A stretch of DNA of 64,000 nucleotides from positions 38,989,829 through 39,053,828 of the forward strand of contig OX453274.1 in the NCBI GenBank assembly GCA_949710005.1. Reading direction: 5' to 3'. The stretch's first letter is position 1; each line of letters starts with the position of its first letter. Source of the DNA: Ricordea florida (lineage: Eukaryota; Cnidaria; Anthozoa; Corallimorpharia; Ricordeidae). The position numbers and the translations under genes are program-made. Of the stretch, positions 10,873 to 19,937 are shown in pieces. The notes below the pieces were generated by a model that saw only the letters and a program-made list of their open reading frames with translations, was not told the origin of the DNA and ran no database searches.

Positions 10873-12005
10873 AGTCGAATTATGCTGATTAAAATAGGGG
10901 AAAAAATTTGAATGAGGCATAGCGATGAGTGGGATAGTAAGTGAAGAATGGCCGCCGTTGCTGACGGGAAGAGGGTTGGGCAAAAGCAATCCCGATACTT
11001 CTCTGGCCTCCCGCTAACTTTACAGGACCGGAGCTCCATTTGTAGGTTTGAGTTTATCGAATTTTTGGGTAAGTAAAACTTGTGGTAGGCTTAAGGGTCA
11101 CATGTTCCATTAATCTAGTATTTTTAGGCACGGTCTAACTTTTTGCTTATGTACCATTATTTCCACTTTTTATTATATCTCTCAGTTAGTACGCGCGCTG
11201 TGATTGGTCAATTTAGCGGTCCGTACTTCACTGTATGGCTCACTAAATTCAAAAGTTTGTTTTGAGATATAGTAAATCTCTCACAAACCTCGTTTTCTCG
11301 GTCCTTTCTGTAAGTTACCGGCGGATCCTCATTTTTTCCGCTCAAATTTATGGTCCTCGTGCTTCGCGCTTGGGCCATAAATTTGCGAGGAAAAAACTCG
11401 TTCCGTAACTTACAATACGGACCTCGAATTCGGTTAAAAAGAGGTATTAATTAAATATGTATGTTGCGGTTTAACTGTGTCCTTGGTTCAAATTTTATTC
11501 TATTTTAATATTCAAAGCTCATTATCATACATCCCATACTAAAAAGCGATGGAAAATGAAATATAAATCAAGGATAAAATGGAACCCCAACACGTACATG
11601 TGTTTGTCACCTTTTTTCTTAGCTCTTGCCTTGCCATCTTTATGTAGACTGTGGCAGAGATCTAGAGAGATGTGAAAGACCATAAAGCCGATTTCCAGGA
11701 AATGGAAACAGATTCAACTTACCACGCCCCTGACAGCGACTACTCATGGTAAACAAAGTTTCTTATCAAGTCTAATAATTATTGATCCCGGTTGAGGACT
11801 CACTGTCATTATCAGTGAAGTAAACAGTTAGAATTGCTGTAGATTTCTGTCCAGTTTTTAAATAAAAGTGTTTGTATATTGTTGTTTGCTATATGAAAGT
11901 CATCTTTCTTTCCAGTGTTTTCTTCAAATCTATGAACAAGGGATCTGTGAATGATTTATTTTGATGCGCGTCACAGACAAACTAGGAAAAAGCAAATACG
12001 AGTTC
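10873..12005. other. Intergenic, repeat-rich
   Basis: No gene recognised. It contains an inverted-repeat element at about 11302-11421 (GTAAGTTAC and AAATTTATGG arms) and a decayed relative of the 2026-2158 MITE near 11478-11580. Confidence 0.45.
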
Positions 12006-12091
12006 TCCCAATGGGAGTCGAACCTACGACCATCCGTTTACTAGTTTGGAAACTGTACTACTGAGTAAAGGAGACTCGTGGGAGCAAGGCC
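12006..12091 (-). repeat. Degenerate tRNA-like sequence
   Basis: On the minus strand: GCTCCCACGAG, then ACTCAGTAGTACAG, then GGTTCGACTCCCATTGGGAG. A box B-like GGTTCGACTCC is clear and the 5' GCTCCCA pairs with the 3' TGGGAG. The D arm is poor and the anticodon arm is not convincing. Most likely a tRNA-derived SINE fragment, not a working tRNA gene. Confidence 0.4.
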
Positions 12092-12679
12092 ATTAAACTA
12101 GTTTCATGAGACAAACATCCTGCATACAGGGAGGATTTGAACCTCAATATTAACAGGACTAATAGAATTTATAGTTCTTAATACTGAAAATTATCTCTGA
12201 TACCTAGTGTGAAAGATAGTGACTTTCTCTGCGTTACGCGATATGGACATGCAGTATCTTTTGCACAATGGCTTTTTTTGTTATCTCACTTATCATTGCT
12301 TTGTGTATACTGATTGCATATATACATTATTGATCATATTCAGTTTGTCACTCTACTGATGAAAAAGTTAGAACCACAAAGCTGCATAGTAAAACAGACT
12401 GTAGCACAAGACAGTACTGTTCAGTAGATTTCTAAAAAAAGTTAGCATTGCTGGGTTTTATTCGCGGACAGAAAAGTGAGAAATCAAAGGCATCCTTTGA
12501 TAATAGGCATCCAAATTTTGATTGGCCACCGAGTAACAACCTTTTAACGATCTTGAGACGATAGGGTTCCGAATGTTCTATTGTTTATAATTACGCGTGT
12601 TGATATGGCACATTCTCCTCTCCGGTACTCACATGAAATGCATGGGCCGTCAGCAAGGATTTTATCATGACATTGAAGC
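12092..12679. other. Intergenic, nothing recognised
   Basis: Probably 3' flanking or untranslated sequence of the minus-strand gene at 12680-13642. No repeat or motif stands out. Confidence 0.4.
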
Positions 12680-13642
12680 TTAAAGTGCTAAGCAAAGTTG
12701 CATTTCCCTGGGCACGATAGCTACAGTTCGTACCTTCTTCTTCGACCACTTAACGCTGGTGGAGAAACTCGGGTCGCCTCGTATTTGAATGTTATTGTGG
12801 CTTTTTCGGGATGTCACCAACAGCGCAAAGGAAAGAAACAGTTCTAAACCTCTCATAGCGTAGTTAAGAACCAACCACGGCCAAGGGGCTACATAGGCTG
12901 CACTGGAAAACACGCCATACACACTGGTCATTGAATATATTTGAAGGGAGCAAAGTGTAATTCCTCCAATTGCAGCCGCGATGCAAGGTTTGAGCATCGG
13001 CAAAGTTCGGCGTCCTGGACCTTTATCTGCGACAATCCACGACGATTGCCGTTTGTTTCCTGTTCGTGTGAGAACGTTTATCCCTTTGTAATTTTTCCAT
13101 AAGAGAAAACCAACGTAGGAATAAAACGAACAAAGCATTAAGCTGATAAAAACGTAGAACAACTGACACGTGAACGTCACACCTCGGAAGTTCGGCACAA
13201 AAACCACAACTAGCTCGGCAAGAAATGAGAGTAAAAAATATGGCACCGTAAGGATTAAGATATTCCTTAGTGTGTACCATCCCTGAAATCTCTCTCTCAT
13301 ATGGAAGACGTTTCTTAAAACTACGAAGATGAGGGTATATGCTGTTAAGATACAGGGGTTTCCCACACTCCACAGTATGTTCAAAAAGGCGTGAGGAGGT
13401 AAAACTTTCCTGGTGTGATAAGCGTCAGCACACAGAAATAAGCATCGAGTCAAGCCAAACGAAAGCAAAAGTCCAAGGAACATGGAAGACATTTTCTTGG
13501 TTCTTCTGTTTTTTTCCAGTTTAAGAATTCTCAGCAGAGAGAAAGACGTACTCAACGCTAGGATGCCAAACCCTGCGCCAAGGCCAAACTGATAAAAGTG
13601 CCATGCTATTCCCCAACATGAGTTTCTATGGCTGAGGACCAT
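12680..13642 (-). CDS. PRRT3/PRRT4-like seven-helix membrane protein, single exon
   Basis: A 320-residue protein with about seven hydrophobic segments and a cytoplasm-like basic tail. The opening WHFYQFGLGAGFGILAL, a following LLRIL, a TRCLFLCADAY segment, and NPCILTAYTLIFVVLRN match the membrane region of proline-rich transmembrane proteins 3 and 4. The long proline-rich N-terminus of the vertebrate proteins is absent. The start is secure: an in-frame TGA sits immediately upstream of the ATG. No introns in the coding part. Function of the family is poorly known, and this may be an independent cnidarian branch. Confidence 0.7.
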   Translation of the reverse strand: MVLSHRNSCWGIAWHFYQFGLGAGFGILALSTSFSLLRILKLEKNRRTKKMSSMFLGLLLSFGLTRCLFLCADAYHTRKVLPPHAFLNILWSVGNPCILTAYTLIFVVLRNVFHMRERFQGWYTLRNILILTVPYFLLSFLAELVVVFVPNFRGVTFTCQLFYVFISLMLCSFYSYVGFLLWKNYKGINVLTRTGNKRQSSWIVADKGPGRRTLPMLKPCIAAAIGGITLCSLQIYSMTSVYGVFSSAAYVAPWPWLVLNYAMRGLELFLSFALLVTSRKSHNNIQIRGDPSFSTSVKWSKKKVRTVAIVPREMQLCLAL

Positions 13643-14473
13643 TCAGGAAACGGTTCGCCGACAGCTGCTCGTGAAGTTATTTTACTTCCAATCTCAGCGT
13701 CTGCTAACGAAAAGTTGTATTGAGCATTGAACTGTTCAGCTTCTGGGGAAACCATGATAAAGGAAAACTTCAATTGAATGCAAGATTTGCTTTTCCACGA
13801 AAGAACCGGTCACTCAAAAAGACCTCACGTGTCTTCAGCAACCTTTGAAAGCAGTTGATAATTTTTGTAGAAAATAAAAGAAGTGGAAACAATTAAAAGG
13901 ATATATCGCCTTCCAAGAAACAGGACAGTGAAAACTTCGGCTCCACAGAGTATTACAATAAATTACTGATTTGCACCTGCCTTTGTAATCCCTCACATCC
14001 TGAGACATATAAAAATAGAGCGGCGGATCAGGCAACAGTCGTTAGGCCTCTTGTAAATAAAGTTAGTTCTTTAAACCGGTACTAAAAAACGTAAGGCCAG
14101 TCGAATAATTCACAATTATGTAGTTACAATCAGTTCAGTAGCAGTAACCACCAACTTGCTGAAGAAAGGTTAATTTTCGATGAAACCATCAGGTGAACCG
14201 GATACAAGATAGCGTTCACGGTTTTTTACGAACCCGTTTGTTTTCTCACATGCTCAGTCTACAAAGCTTCTATTCTAGGTGTTTACATTAACAACTTCCC
14301 AAACCCAAATTGAATTTGCATTTCGTTTTAAACACCAGCGACGATGCAATGAAACATTTCTGAGATTCTATAGGGGAGATAAGTTAATGGGAAAAAAGTA
14401 ATTTAAAGCAAGTCAGTTAATTGTTTTGAACTTGCAGTCTCGATCAATGCCAGTCTTGTATACACAACATATC
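13643..14473. other. Intergenic, upstream of the PRRT-like gene
   Basis: Should hold that gene's promoter. No clear TATA box, repeat or further gene seen. Confidence 0.4.
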
Positions 14474-14901
14474 CAGGGACGGCGCAGCGTATTTTGAAGT
14501 GGGGGGCTGAAAACGAGCGCCGGAGGCGGGAGTAGGTAGGGTGGTCTGGGGGGATCCTCCCCCAGAAAATTTTGAAATCTAGAGTCTCAGAAATCGTATT
14601 TACAACATTCTCCGCGACATACCTCTTGAAATAATTAGCCTGGATAACAGCAATATTTTGGAGGTTATTTCTCAGCCTTCCGGTCTCCAACGCTAACCTC
14701 CGCTAACCTGCGGTTTTTTGACACAAGCTTCCCGTCTGTGGGAAGGAAGCACACGCTGAGAAAATGTTAAAAATACGTAAACGCGAAAAGTTTCCGACGA
14801 GGCTTGTATAAAGTTGTAGCTTAAACAAAATAAAATGTCATCTTCCTTAAAAGTGGGGGGGCTAAAGCCCCCCCCAGCCCCCCCCGGCTCCGCCGTCCCT
14901 G
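14474..14901. mobile_element. Non-autonomous DNA transposon with CAGGGACGGCG ends
   Basis: Left end CAGGGACGGCGCAGC, right end GGCTCCGCCGTCCCTG, with C-rich and G-rich stretches just inside. The direct repeat ATATC abuts both ends (14469-14473 and 14902-14906), suggesting a 5-bp target duplication. A 95-codon ORF inside has no known domain and is probably meaningless. Confidence 0.6.
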
Positions 14902-16619
14902 ATATCTTAGATTACAACGGAAGTTAGTCTCCACAGAGATGGTATATCAAATAAGTTTTCATCTCAATCAATCGGTAAAAATAAAGCAGTTCATAAAATA
15001 TAGTGGTTTTCAATTTGTGGGAAAAGAAAAATTTCCGCTAACTTGCTTCTTGTAAGCTACGATGCCAATACCTCGACTACAAGTTAAATATGGTTGTATT
15101 ATGGATTATAGTTAATTAAAATGAAATGTAGTCGGTTCATTTGTGAGTTTGGCAGAAGTCAGGAAATCTAACAGTAACTAGGATTACAGAGATAAACCAC
15201 GTCAAAAATGATGCAATTTAGGGGTTATCTCAACTACACGAGCAATTTTTCCTTGACAAGTTACTGATCAATTTTTATTCCCCGTGTAGATGTCAACAAG
15301 TTTATTTTTACAATTTTCCATTGACAAGGTTTCCTTTCTCCTGTAGACGACGGGCAAGTTTTCCTTGACAAGTTTCGGTTTCGGTTGTGTCCGCATTGTC
15401 CTTTTAAATGATTATTCTTGCCACATTTTCCTTGTTGTTCATCTACACAAACAATTTTCTTCCTTGACAATTTTTCTTTGTTAAGGAAAAGCTGGCATGC
15501 TAGCTTTTCTTTGACAAGGAAAATTGTTCATTTAACCCCATCTAAATCTACACTAGCAGTTTTAACTTGTGAAGGAAAACTTGTGAAGGAAAAATTGCTT
15601 GTGTAAAGGCAGATGAGGTTTTAGTCGTGTCCGCTACCGTTAATTTGCAAATCTGATAAAAAAACGGCTTTTTGACAAAGTTTTCCCCTCCGGATCTCTG
15701 ATATTGTAAATATGTAATATTCATTTCTATTGCAATCTATAAAAAGCGAAACATACCATAGAAGCTGAAATCCGCACTGGGACCACTTTTGCGAAAAGAA
15801 TTTATATTTATTTCCGAAGGAACCCACACCAATTTCTTGAAAATCTACCTACGTTGATAGAGCCATCTTTTATAAAAAGTGAAATTGATTCAAGACTCCA
15901 TACCTGAACATGCAAAATATAGCCATTTGCGCTCGAGAAAGATAATCCAAACCGTGTTGCATTATAACAAGACACTTCAAATTTGCACTTGAGAAAATAC
16001 TGTACATTCCAATCCACGAGCGAATCATCCTGATTCGCTCGTGACGTTCCTTAATATTTCTAAATTTTAAGGATCTTTAAGTTAACATTTTATCCACGAG
16101 CTCACCATTGGGTTCCTTTGATTTAGGTTAGTAATGAAATTCATACGCCAAGAAGTGCTCCCGCTAAACAGGCAATGTCAGGTTATTAATCAATTTTACT
16201 TCTTTCAATTTTAAATATATTTCTGGCCTGTTTCCTGCTGGTACTTTGCGGTGAAACATACACCCGCACGTAACTTCGTTTAATATGAATTATGAATACA
16301 TGATGTGTTTTCTTTTCGTCGAAATGATAAAGATAAATGACACTGATGAATTCTTTTGTCTAGCCATATTGAGCGAGCACCGAATGACGGTTTGCTTTTA
16401 CAACTTTGAGCAGTTGAGAAACAATACAAGGATAAGCCAAAAATATATAATATCACGTTGTGGTTCTTAAAGTGCACTTTTTAACAAAGTGTATACTGGG
16501 AAATTTTTATTACAGTTTTTCAATACTAGGAATAGTTCTTGTATCCTTGCGCTTCTTGCTCACATTTCTATTTGAGTTTATACAATGACGCGTTTCAATC
16601 TTCCTTAAAACATTTTAAA
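14902..16619. other. Intergenic with irregular short repeats
   Basis: Between 15240 and 15610 a TTTTCCTTGACAAG-like motif recurs irregularly on both strands, a decayed minisatellite or expanded MITE. A perfect 13-bp inverted repeat (CACGAGCGAATCA, 3-bp spacer, complement) is at about 16014-16043. No gene found. Confidence 0.45.
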
Positions 16620-17139
16620 ATATTATCGACTTTAAACGGCCATTTCTCGGGTTGCACTGAGCAGAATTGATTGAAACATAGATCAAAATTTAACCCAGGC
16701 CGTCTAGTGTGTGTGGTGTAAATTTCAGAGCGATTAACTGATCCGTTTTGGAGAAATGTCTTTTCAAATATGGTAGATTTTCAAAAAATCAGCAAAAGCG
16801 GTCGCGTTAGTGTAAGGCACCCTCTCGAATTTAAACGACCATTTCCCGGGTTGCACTGAGCAGAACTGATTGAGCTATGCATCACAATTTAGCCCAAGCC
16901 GTCTAGTTTATGTGGTATAGATTTCAGAGCGATTCACTAAGCCGTTCTGGAGAAATGGCTTTTCAAATATGGTGGATTTTCAAAAATCAGCAAAAACGGT
17001 CGCGTTAGTGTAAGGCACATTCTCTAGGCATTTTCTCGGGTTGCACTGAACAGAATTGATGGAAACACGAATCAAAATTTAGCCACGGCCGTCTAGTTTT
17101 GTGTGGTATAAATTTCAGAGCGATTCATTGAGCCGCTTT
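16620..17139 (+). repeat. Host repeat array, direct half (about 2.5 units)
   Basis: Units of 190-199 bp: the phrase GGGTTGCACTGA recurs at about 16650, 16850 and 17040. Each is followed by a TCAAAATTTA block, a GGCCGTCTAGT block, a CAGAGCGATT block and a GGTCGCGTTAGTGTAAG block. The third unit is cut at 17139 by Polinton 1 and resumes at 35556. An inverted half lies at 35664-36159 and 52586-52703. Confidence 0.8.
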
Positions 17140-17428
17140 AGTAGTTGTATTGTGGGCGTTCTGGCGCAATTTGATTTTCGATCGATTTTTTTGTGAAATC
17201 GTGGTTTTGGGTGTGGCCGATTTTGTCAGATGGGCGTGGCCAAAAAAAGTTTGTGCATAATTAATTGGGTCGAGTCGAGTTTGACTTGGTTGATTTTTGA
17301 TCGATGACTTTTTCTGTCGAGTGTCGATTTTTTCGTTTGGATCGTCGATGTCCTTTGGGGGGTGGGGTGGTGGTGGCCGATTTGTTAAAGTGGGATTTTG
17401 TGTCGAGGGTTGCACCGATTGGCATACG
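17140..17428 (+). repeat. Polinton 1 left TIR
   Basis: 289 bp, matched by the inverted copy at 35267-35555. Starts AG, as is usual for Polintons. It holds three GTGGCC motifs (17213, 17236 and 17373) that may be protein-binding sites. Coding sequence of the outermost gene starts just inside. TIRs are the presumed origin of protein-primed replication and the integrase substrate. Confidence 0.92.
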
Positions 17429-17436
17429 TGAATGAA

Positions 17437-17868
17437 ATGCAAAGAAACCTACAAATTGAATTCAACACGGTTTTCAATTATATAGAGTTGGCTCTTTACA
17501 ATTGCAACAAGCTACGTAATGATGATTTCATTACCAAGATGAGGGACGAAATGGTTGGTTTCTTTCAACATTTTGCGCCCAACGACATTTGTGAACTTTT
17601 CAAAGAGGTCGTTTCGTTTGACTATTTGGGCTACAAGTTTAGAGTATTAACCAAAAGAAGGTTGGAGGACGTTTTGAACATTGAAGGTCTTTGTAGCGAT
17701 TTTCATGAACGTTGTGTAGCCAATTATGGATCTGACGAGTACGAAATCATCACGGTTAATATACGTTTGAATGTTAGTGATGACTTGGTTGCTAGTGATG
17801 ATTATGGCAAATTTCAACGTTATGTAATTGACGATGCGTTGAAAGGCAAGTTGTATGTCTGTTATTAA
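17437..17868 (+). CDS. Polinton 1 left-end accessory protein, unknown
   Basis: A 143-residue protein from the first ATG inside the TIR boundary. The frame is open further upstream through the TIR. No recognised domain; acidic and soluble-looking. The 5' region is shared with the genes at 17979-18617 and 34650-35258, which also start at a GGCATACG sequence at the TIR edge, so the three probably arose by duplication of an end gene. It lacks the WHPxR motif of the other two. A hairpin (17897-17923) follows 28 bases after the stop. Function unknown; possibly a host-interaction or regulatory factor. Confidence 0.6.
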   Translation: MQRNLQIEFNTVFNYIELALYNCNKLRNDDFITKMRDEMVGFFQHFAPNDICELFKEVVSFDYLGYKFRVLTKRRLEDVLNIEGLCSDFHERCVANYGSDEYEIITVNIRLNVSDDLVASDDYGKFQRYVIDDALKGKLYVCY

Positions 17869-17896
17869 CAGGGGTAGTCAAGTTTTAAGTGATCAT

Positions 17897-17923
17897 TTTT
17901 GTAACATGAATCGTGTTACAAAA
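17897..17923 (+). terminator. 3'-end hairpin
   Basis: TTTTGTAACA, loop TGAATCG, TGTTACAAAA: a perfect 10-bp stem 28 bases after the stop of the gene ending at 17868. One of a family of hairpins at gene ends in this element, four of which have 7-nt loops fitting TGRANCG. Confidence 0.6.
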
Positions 17924-17978
17924 GTATAAGATTGATATTTTGGGTCGATGTGTGTAGCGATTGGCATACGCAAACGAA

Positions 17979-18617
17979 ATGGCTTACAGAATCAACGAGA
18001 CGACGAGTGAATTCGGGGGATTGATACGTATGGCTGACGTTGGTAGGGATTGGTATAAGACTCCTCAAATTTCCTACATATGCACGATGAAAATGCCAAC
18101 ATTATTTGGCTTCTTATGTGGCAACGTGGGTCGGTTAGGAGTTAATGATTTTCTGGAAGAACACAAATTAAGCATATTATATATAGTTTCTAGTTTCAAC
18201 CAGTGTTTTGTTGAGAAGGTTCGTCTTGTTTTTACCATGGCCCATTTTCCTATTGACGACAATGAGATTGTTTATGAATATTCGAAAGACTTTGACAAGT
18301 TGTGTGTCAAAGACATCGCTGAGAAATTATGTAAGGGTGCTGAAGAGTTATCTCTGTTTGGTATGATGGACGCTAACCTCGAACGGCCATATTCTGTCGA
18401 CGAGCTTCTTATCGGGGATCTTGTAGTTCAAGTGTACATAAGTTTCAAAGACGAGCTGTTGCATGAGGCTTGGAAGGGCATACACAAACGTACTTTTCAA
18501 AATGAAATTTGGGAAGAACTAATGTCTGTTGCATGGCACCCAAGTAGGTTTGTATACTGGTGTCTTGATTTGGAAGAGTTTCAAGAGGTGAAGGAGCGTT
18601 GGGGGACTTATTGGTAA
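17979..18617 (+). CDS. Polinton 1 accessory protein with C-terminal WHPxR motif
   Basis: 212 residues from ATG 17979. The C-terminus has EELMSVAWHPSRFVYWCLDLEE, a motif shared with the end genes at 34650-35258 here and 51119-51847 in Polinton 2, and reminiscent of short WHPxR motifs in giant-virus proteins of unknown function. The N-terminus (ANEM, then NETTSEF) resembles that of the right-end gene. No catalytic domain recognised. Followed by a hairpin at 18630-18658. Its place beside the TIR and its sequence divergence suggest an accessory gene under host-driven change. Confidence 0.65.
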   Translation: MAYRINETTSEFGGLIRMADVGRDWYKTPQISYICTMKMPTLFGFLCGNVGRLGVNDFLEEHKLSILYIVSSFNQCFVEKVRLVFTMAHFPIDDNEIVYEYSKDFDKLCVKDIAEKLCKGAEELSLFGMMDANLERPYSVDELLIGDLVVQVYISFKDELLHEAWKGIHKRTFQNEIWEELMSVAWHPSRFVYWCLDLEEFQEVKERWGTYW

Positions 18618-18629
18618 TCATATATGATA

Positions 18630-18658
18630 TTTTTGTAACATGGATCGTGTTACAAAAA
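18630..18658 (+). terminator. 3'-end hairpin
   Basis: An 11-bp perfect stem (TTTTTGTAACA / TGTTACAAAAA) with loop TGGATCG, 12 bases after the stop at 18617. Confidence 0.6.
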
Positions 18659-18889
18659 GCTATAACAGAGGTTAAGAAGTTTCTAGTTCAAAGTGGTTTA
18701 CATTACATTCCTGAGCGACGTTAGAAACGGGCCTTTAGAAAGTAAACATCAAACCCATGTACAGAATCGCGGTTGCTACGTCGTAAAAGTATGTATGGAA
18801 TGGGACGTGGTATTAAAACGGAAGCGTGGGAGTGTGTGACATTACAAAAGTGTAACTGATGTTAGTTATACTGTGGTGGTATACCCACA

Positions 18890-19474
18890 ATGGATTGTGC
18901 TCAAGTTAAACCAAGAAAACGTTGTCCACATGGTAGGCAAAAATATTATTGTAAAGAGTGCGGTGGCAGAGGGATTTGTCAACATGACCGGCAAAAATCA
19001 AAGTGTAAAGAGTGTGGTGGCAGAGAGATTTGTCAACATGGCAGAATTAAATATATTTGTAAAGAGTGCGGCGGTACAGGTATCTGTCTACATAATCGAC
19101 AAAAATCAACTTGTAAAGAGTGTGGTGGTGTAGGTATCTGTCTACATAATCGACAAAAATCAACTTGTAAAGAGTGTGGTGGTGTAGGGATTTGTCAACA
19201 TGGCAGAATAAAATATCATTGTAAAGAGTGCGGCGGTGTAGGGATTTGTCAACATGGCAGAATAAAATATAATTGTAAAGAGTGTGGTGGTGCAGGTATA
19301 TGTCAACATGATAGACAGAGACGTAGTTGTAAAGTGTGTAACCCTCATTGTTATTGTAAACATGGTAGAATTAAGACGAATAATAAGAAACGGATGTGCC
19401 ATGTGTGTAGTGGAGAGTATGTTTGTTGTCATGTTAAACTACGAAAGGATTGTGAAGAGTGTGGGCCTTTGTGA
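18890..19474 (+). CDS. CxHxRxKxxCKxCGG tandem-repeat protein
   Basis: 194 residues made of about eight 18-residue repeats of the form ICxHxRxKxxCKECGGxG, giving a regular C-x-H-x6-C-x2-C pattern that should bind zinc. Such repeats occur in giant viruses, algae and protists, generally without known function. The DNA shows a matching 54-bp periodicity, with two neighbouring units nearly identical, so unit number probably changes by slippage. A shorter relative fused to a SAP-like domain is at the right end of Polinton 2. Ends against a hairpin shared with the convergent SLOG gene. Confidence 0.75.
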   Translation: MDCAQVKPRKRCPHGRQKYYCKECGGRGICQHDRQKSKCKECGGREICQHGRIKYICKECGGTGICLHNRQKSTCKECGGVGICLHNRQKSTCKECGGVGICQHGRIKYHCKECGGVGICQHGRIKYNCKECGGAGICQHDRQRRSCKVCNPHCYCKHGRIKTNNKKRMCHVCSGEYVCCHVKLRKDCEECGPL

Positions 19475-19488
19475 TGTACCCAAAGACA

Positions 19489-19513
19489 TTTGTAACGCGC
19501 TTCACGTTACAAA
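19489..19513. terminator. Hairpin between convergent genes
   Basis: TTTGTAACG, 7-base loop, CGTTACAAA. On the minus strand the loop is TGAAGCG. It lies between the plus-strand gene ending at 19474 and the minus-strand gene ending at 19528, so it could serve both. Confidence 0.6.
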
Positions 19514-19527
19514 AGTTCACTTAATCA

Positions 19528-19911
19528 TTAGACATAAACGACTATAACCTCTCTCTTGTATTTCCTAGCCAACTTAATAGCGGATTTGGTACTTGGTGAG
19601 TAAATACAAGAAGGCAAGGCCAATACATGCGTTGCACACTCCATGATCACTCTATTGCGAATTGGCCCAGCCGCCTTGCCATAATAATCCCATTGAGGTT
19701 CAAACGCTTTGAATGGGATCTCTTGTTCAATGGCAAAATCTCTGGCCAGTTCATCAACTCCTTCTGCACCCCCAGACACAATCAATTGTATGTCTGAGAG
19801 ATCCAGCTTCCATTTCTTGAGGGCTTTACGTATTTGCTCTTTCAAGAAGGACATGTCATTGAAGTACCGGCTGCCAACGATTGCCAATGATGTCATGATT
19901 TGCGAGGCCAT
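19528..19911 (-). CDS. SLOG-superfamily protein (DUF2493/YspA-like)
   Basis: 127 residues with a Rossmann-like start (LAIVGSRYF), then the family hallmark VSGGAEGVDELARDFA, then GPIRNRVIME, and a final ALPSCIYSPSTKSAIKLARKY. These are the nucleotide-binding motifs of the DUF2493 branch of the SLOG superfamily, related to DprA and the lysine decarboxylase-like fold, common in bacteria and phages. Members bind nucleotides or nucleotide-derived signals; the substrate here cannot be predicted. It is the last gene of the minus-strand module, 26 bp after the 511-residue gene, and has no copy in Polinton 2. Probably acquired laterally. Confidence 0.8.
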   Translation of the reverse strand: MASQIMTSLAIVGSRYFNDMSFLKEQIRKALKKWKLDLSDIQLIVSGGAEGVDELARDFAIEQEIPFKAFEPQWDYYGKAAGPIRNRVIMECATHVLALPSCIYSPSTKSAIKLARKYKREVIVVYV

Positions 19912-19937
19912 GATCTATGGTTTGCCAATTTCAATTT

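Noticed and set aside
11640-11752. Possible isolated host exon followed by a GTAAAC donor
   Set aside because: A plausible open segment exists, but no acceptor in the right frame and no recognisable protein, so it cannot be supported.
14403-14690. 95-residue ORF overlapping the CAGGGACGG element
   Set aside because: Crosses the transposon's left end and has no domain; chance ORF.
17398-17436. Upstream non-ATG start for the left-end gene inside the TIR
   Set aside because: The frame is open but begins with TTG. The first ATG at 17437 is the conservative start; the same reasoning was used at 17979 and 35258.
17125-17442. 105-residue basic ORF in the Polinton 1 TIRs, with a longer twin at 35196-35621
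   Set aside because: Identical because the TIRs are identical. Low-complexity composition, antisense to the end genes and no recognisable domain.
18890-19474. CRISPR-like regular repeats
   Set aside because: The 54-bp period is in frame and encodes an 18-residue zinc-type unit. There are no unique spacers and the context is eukaryotic.
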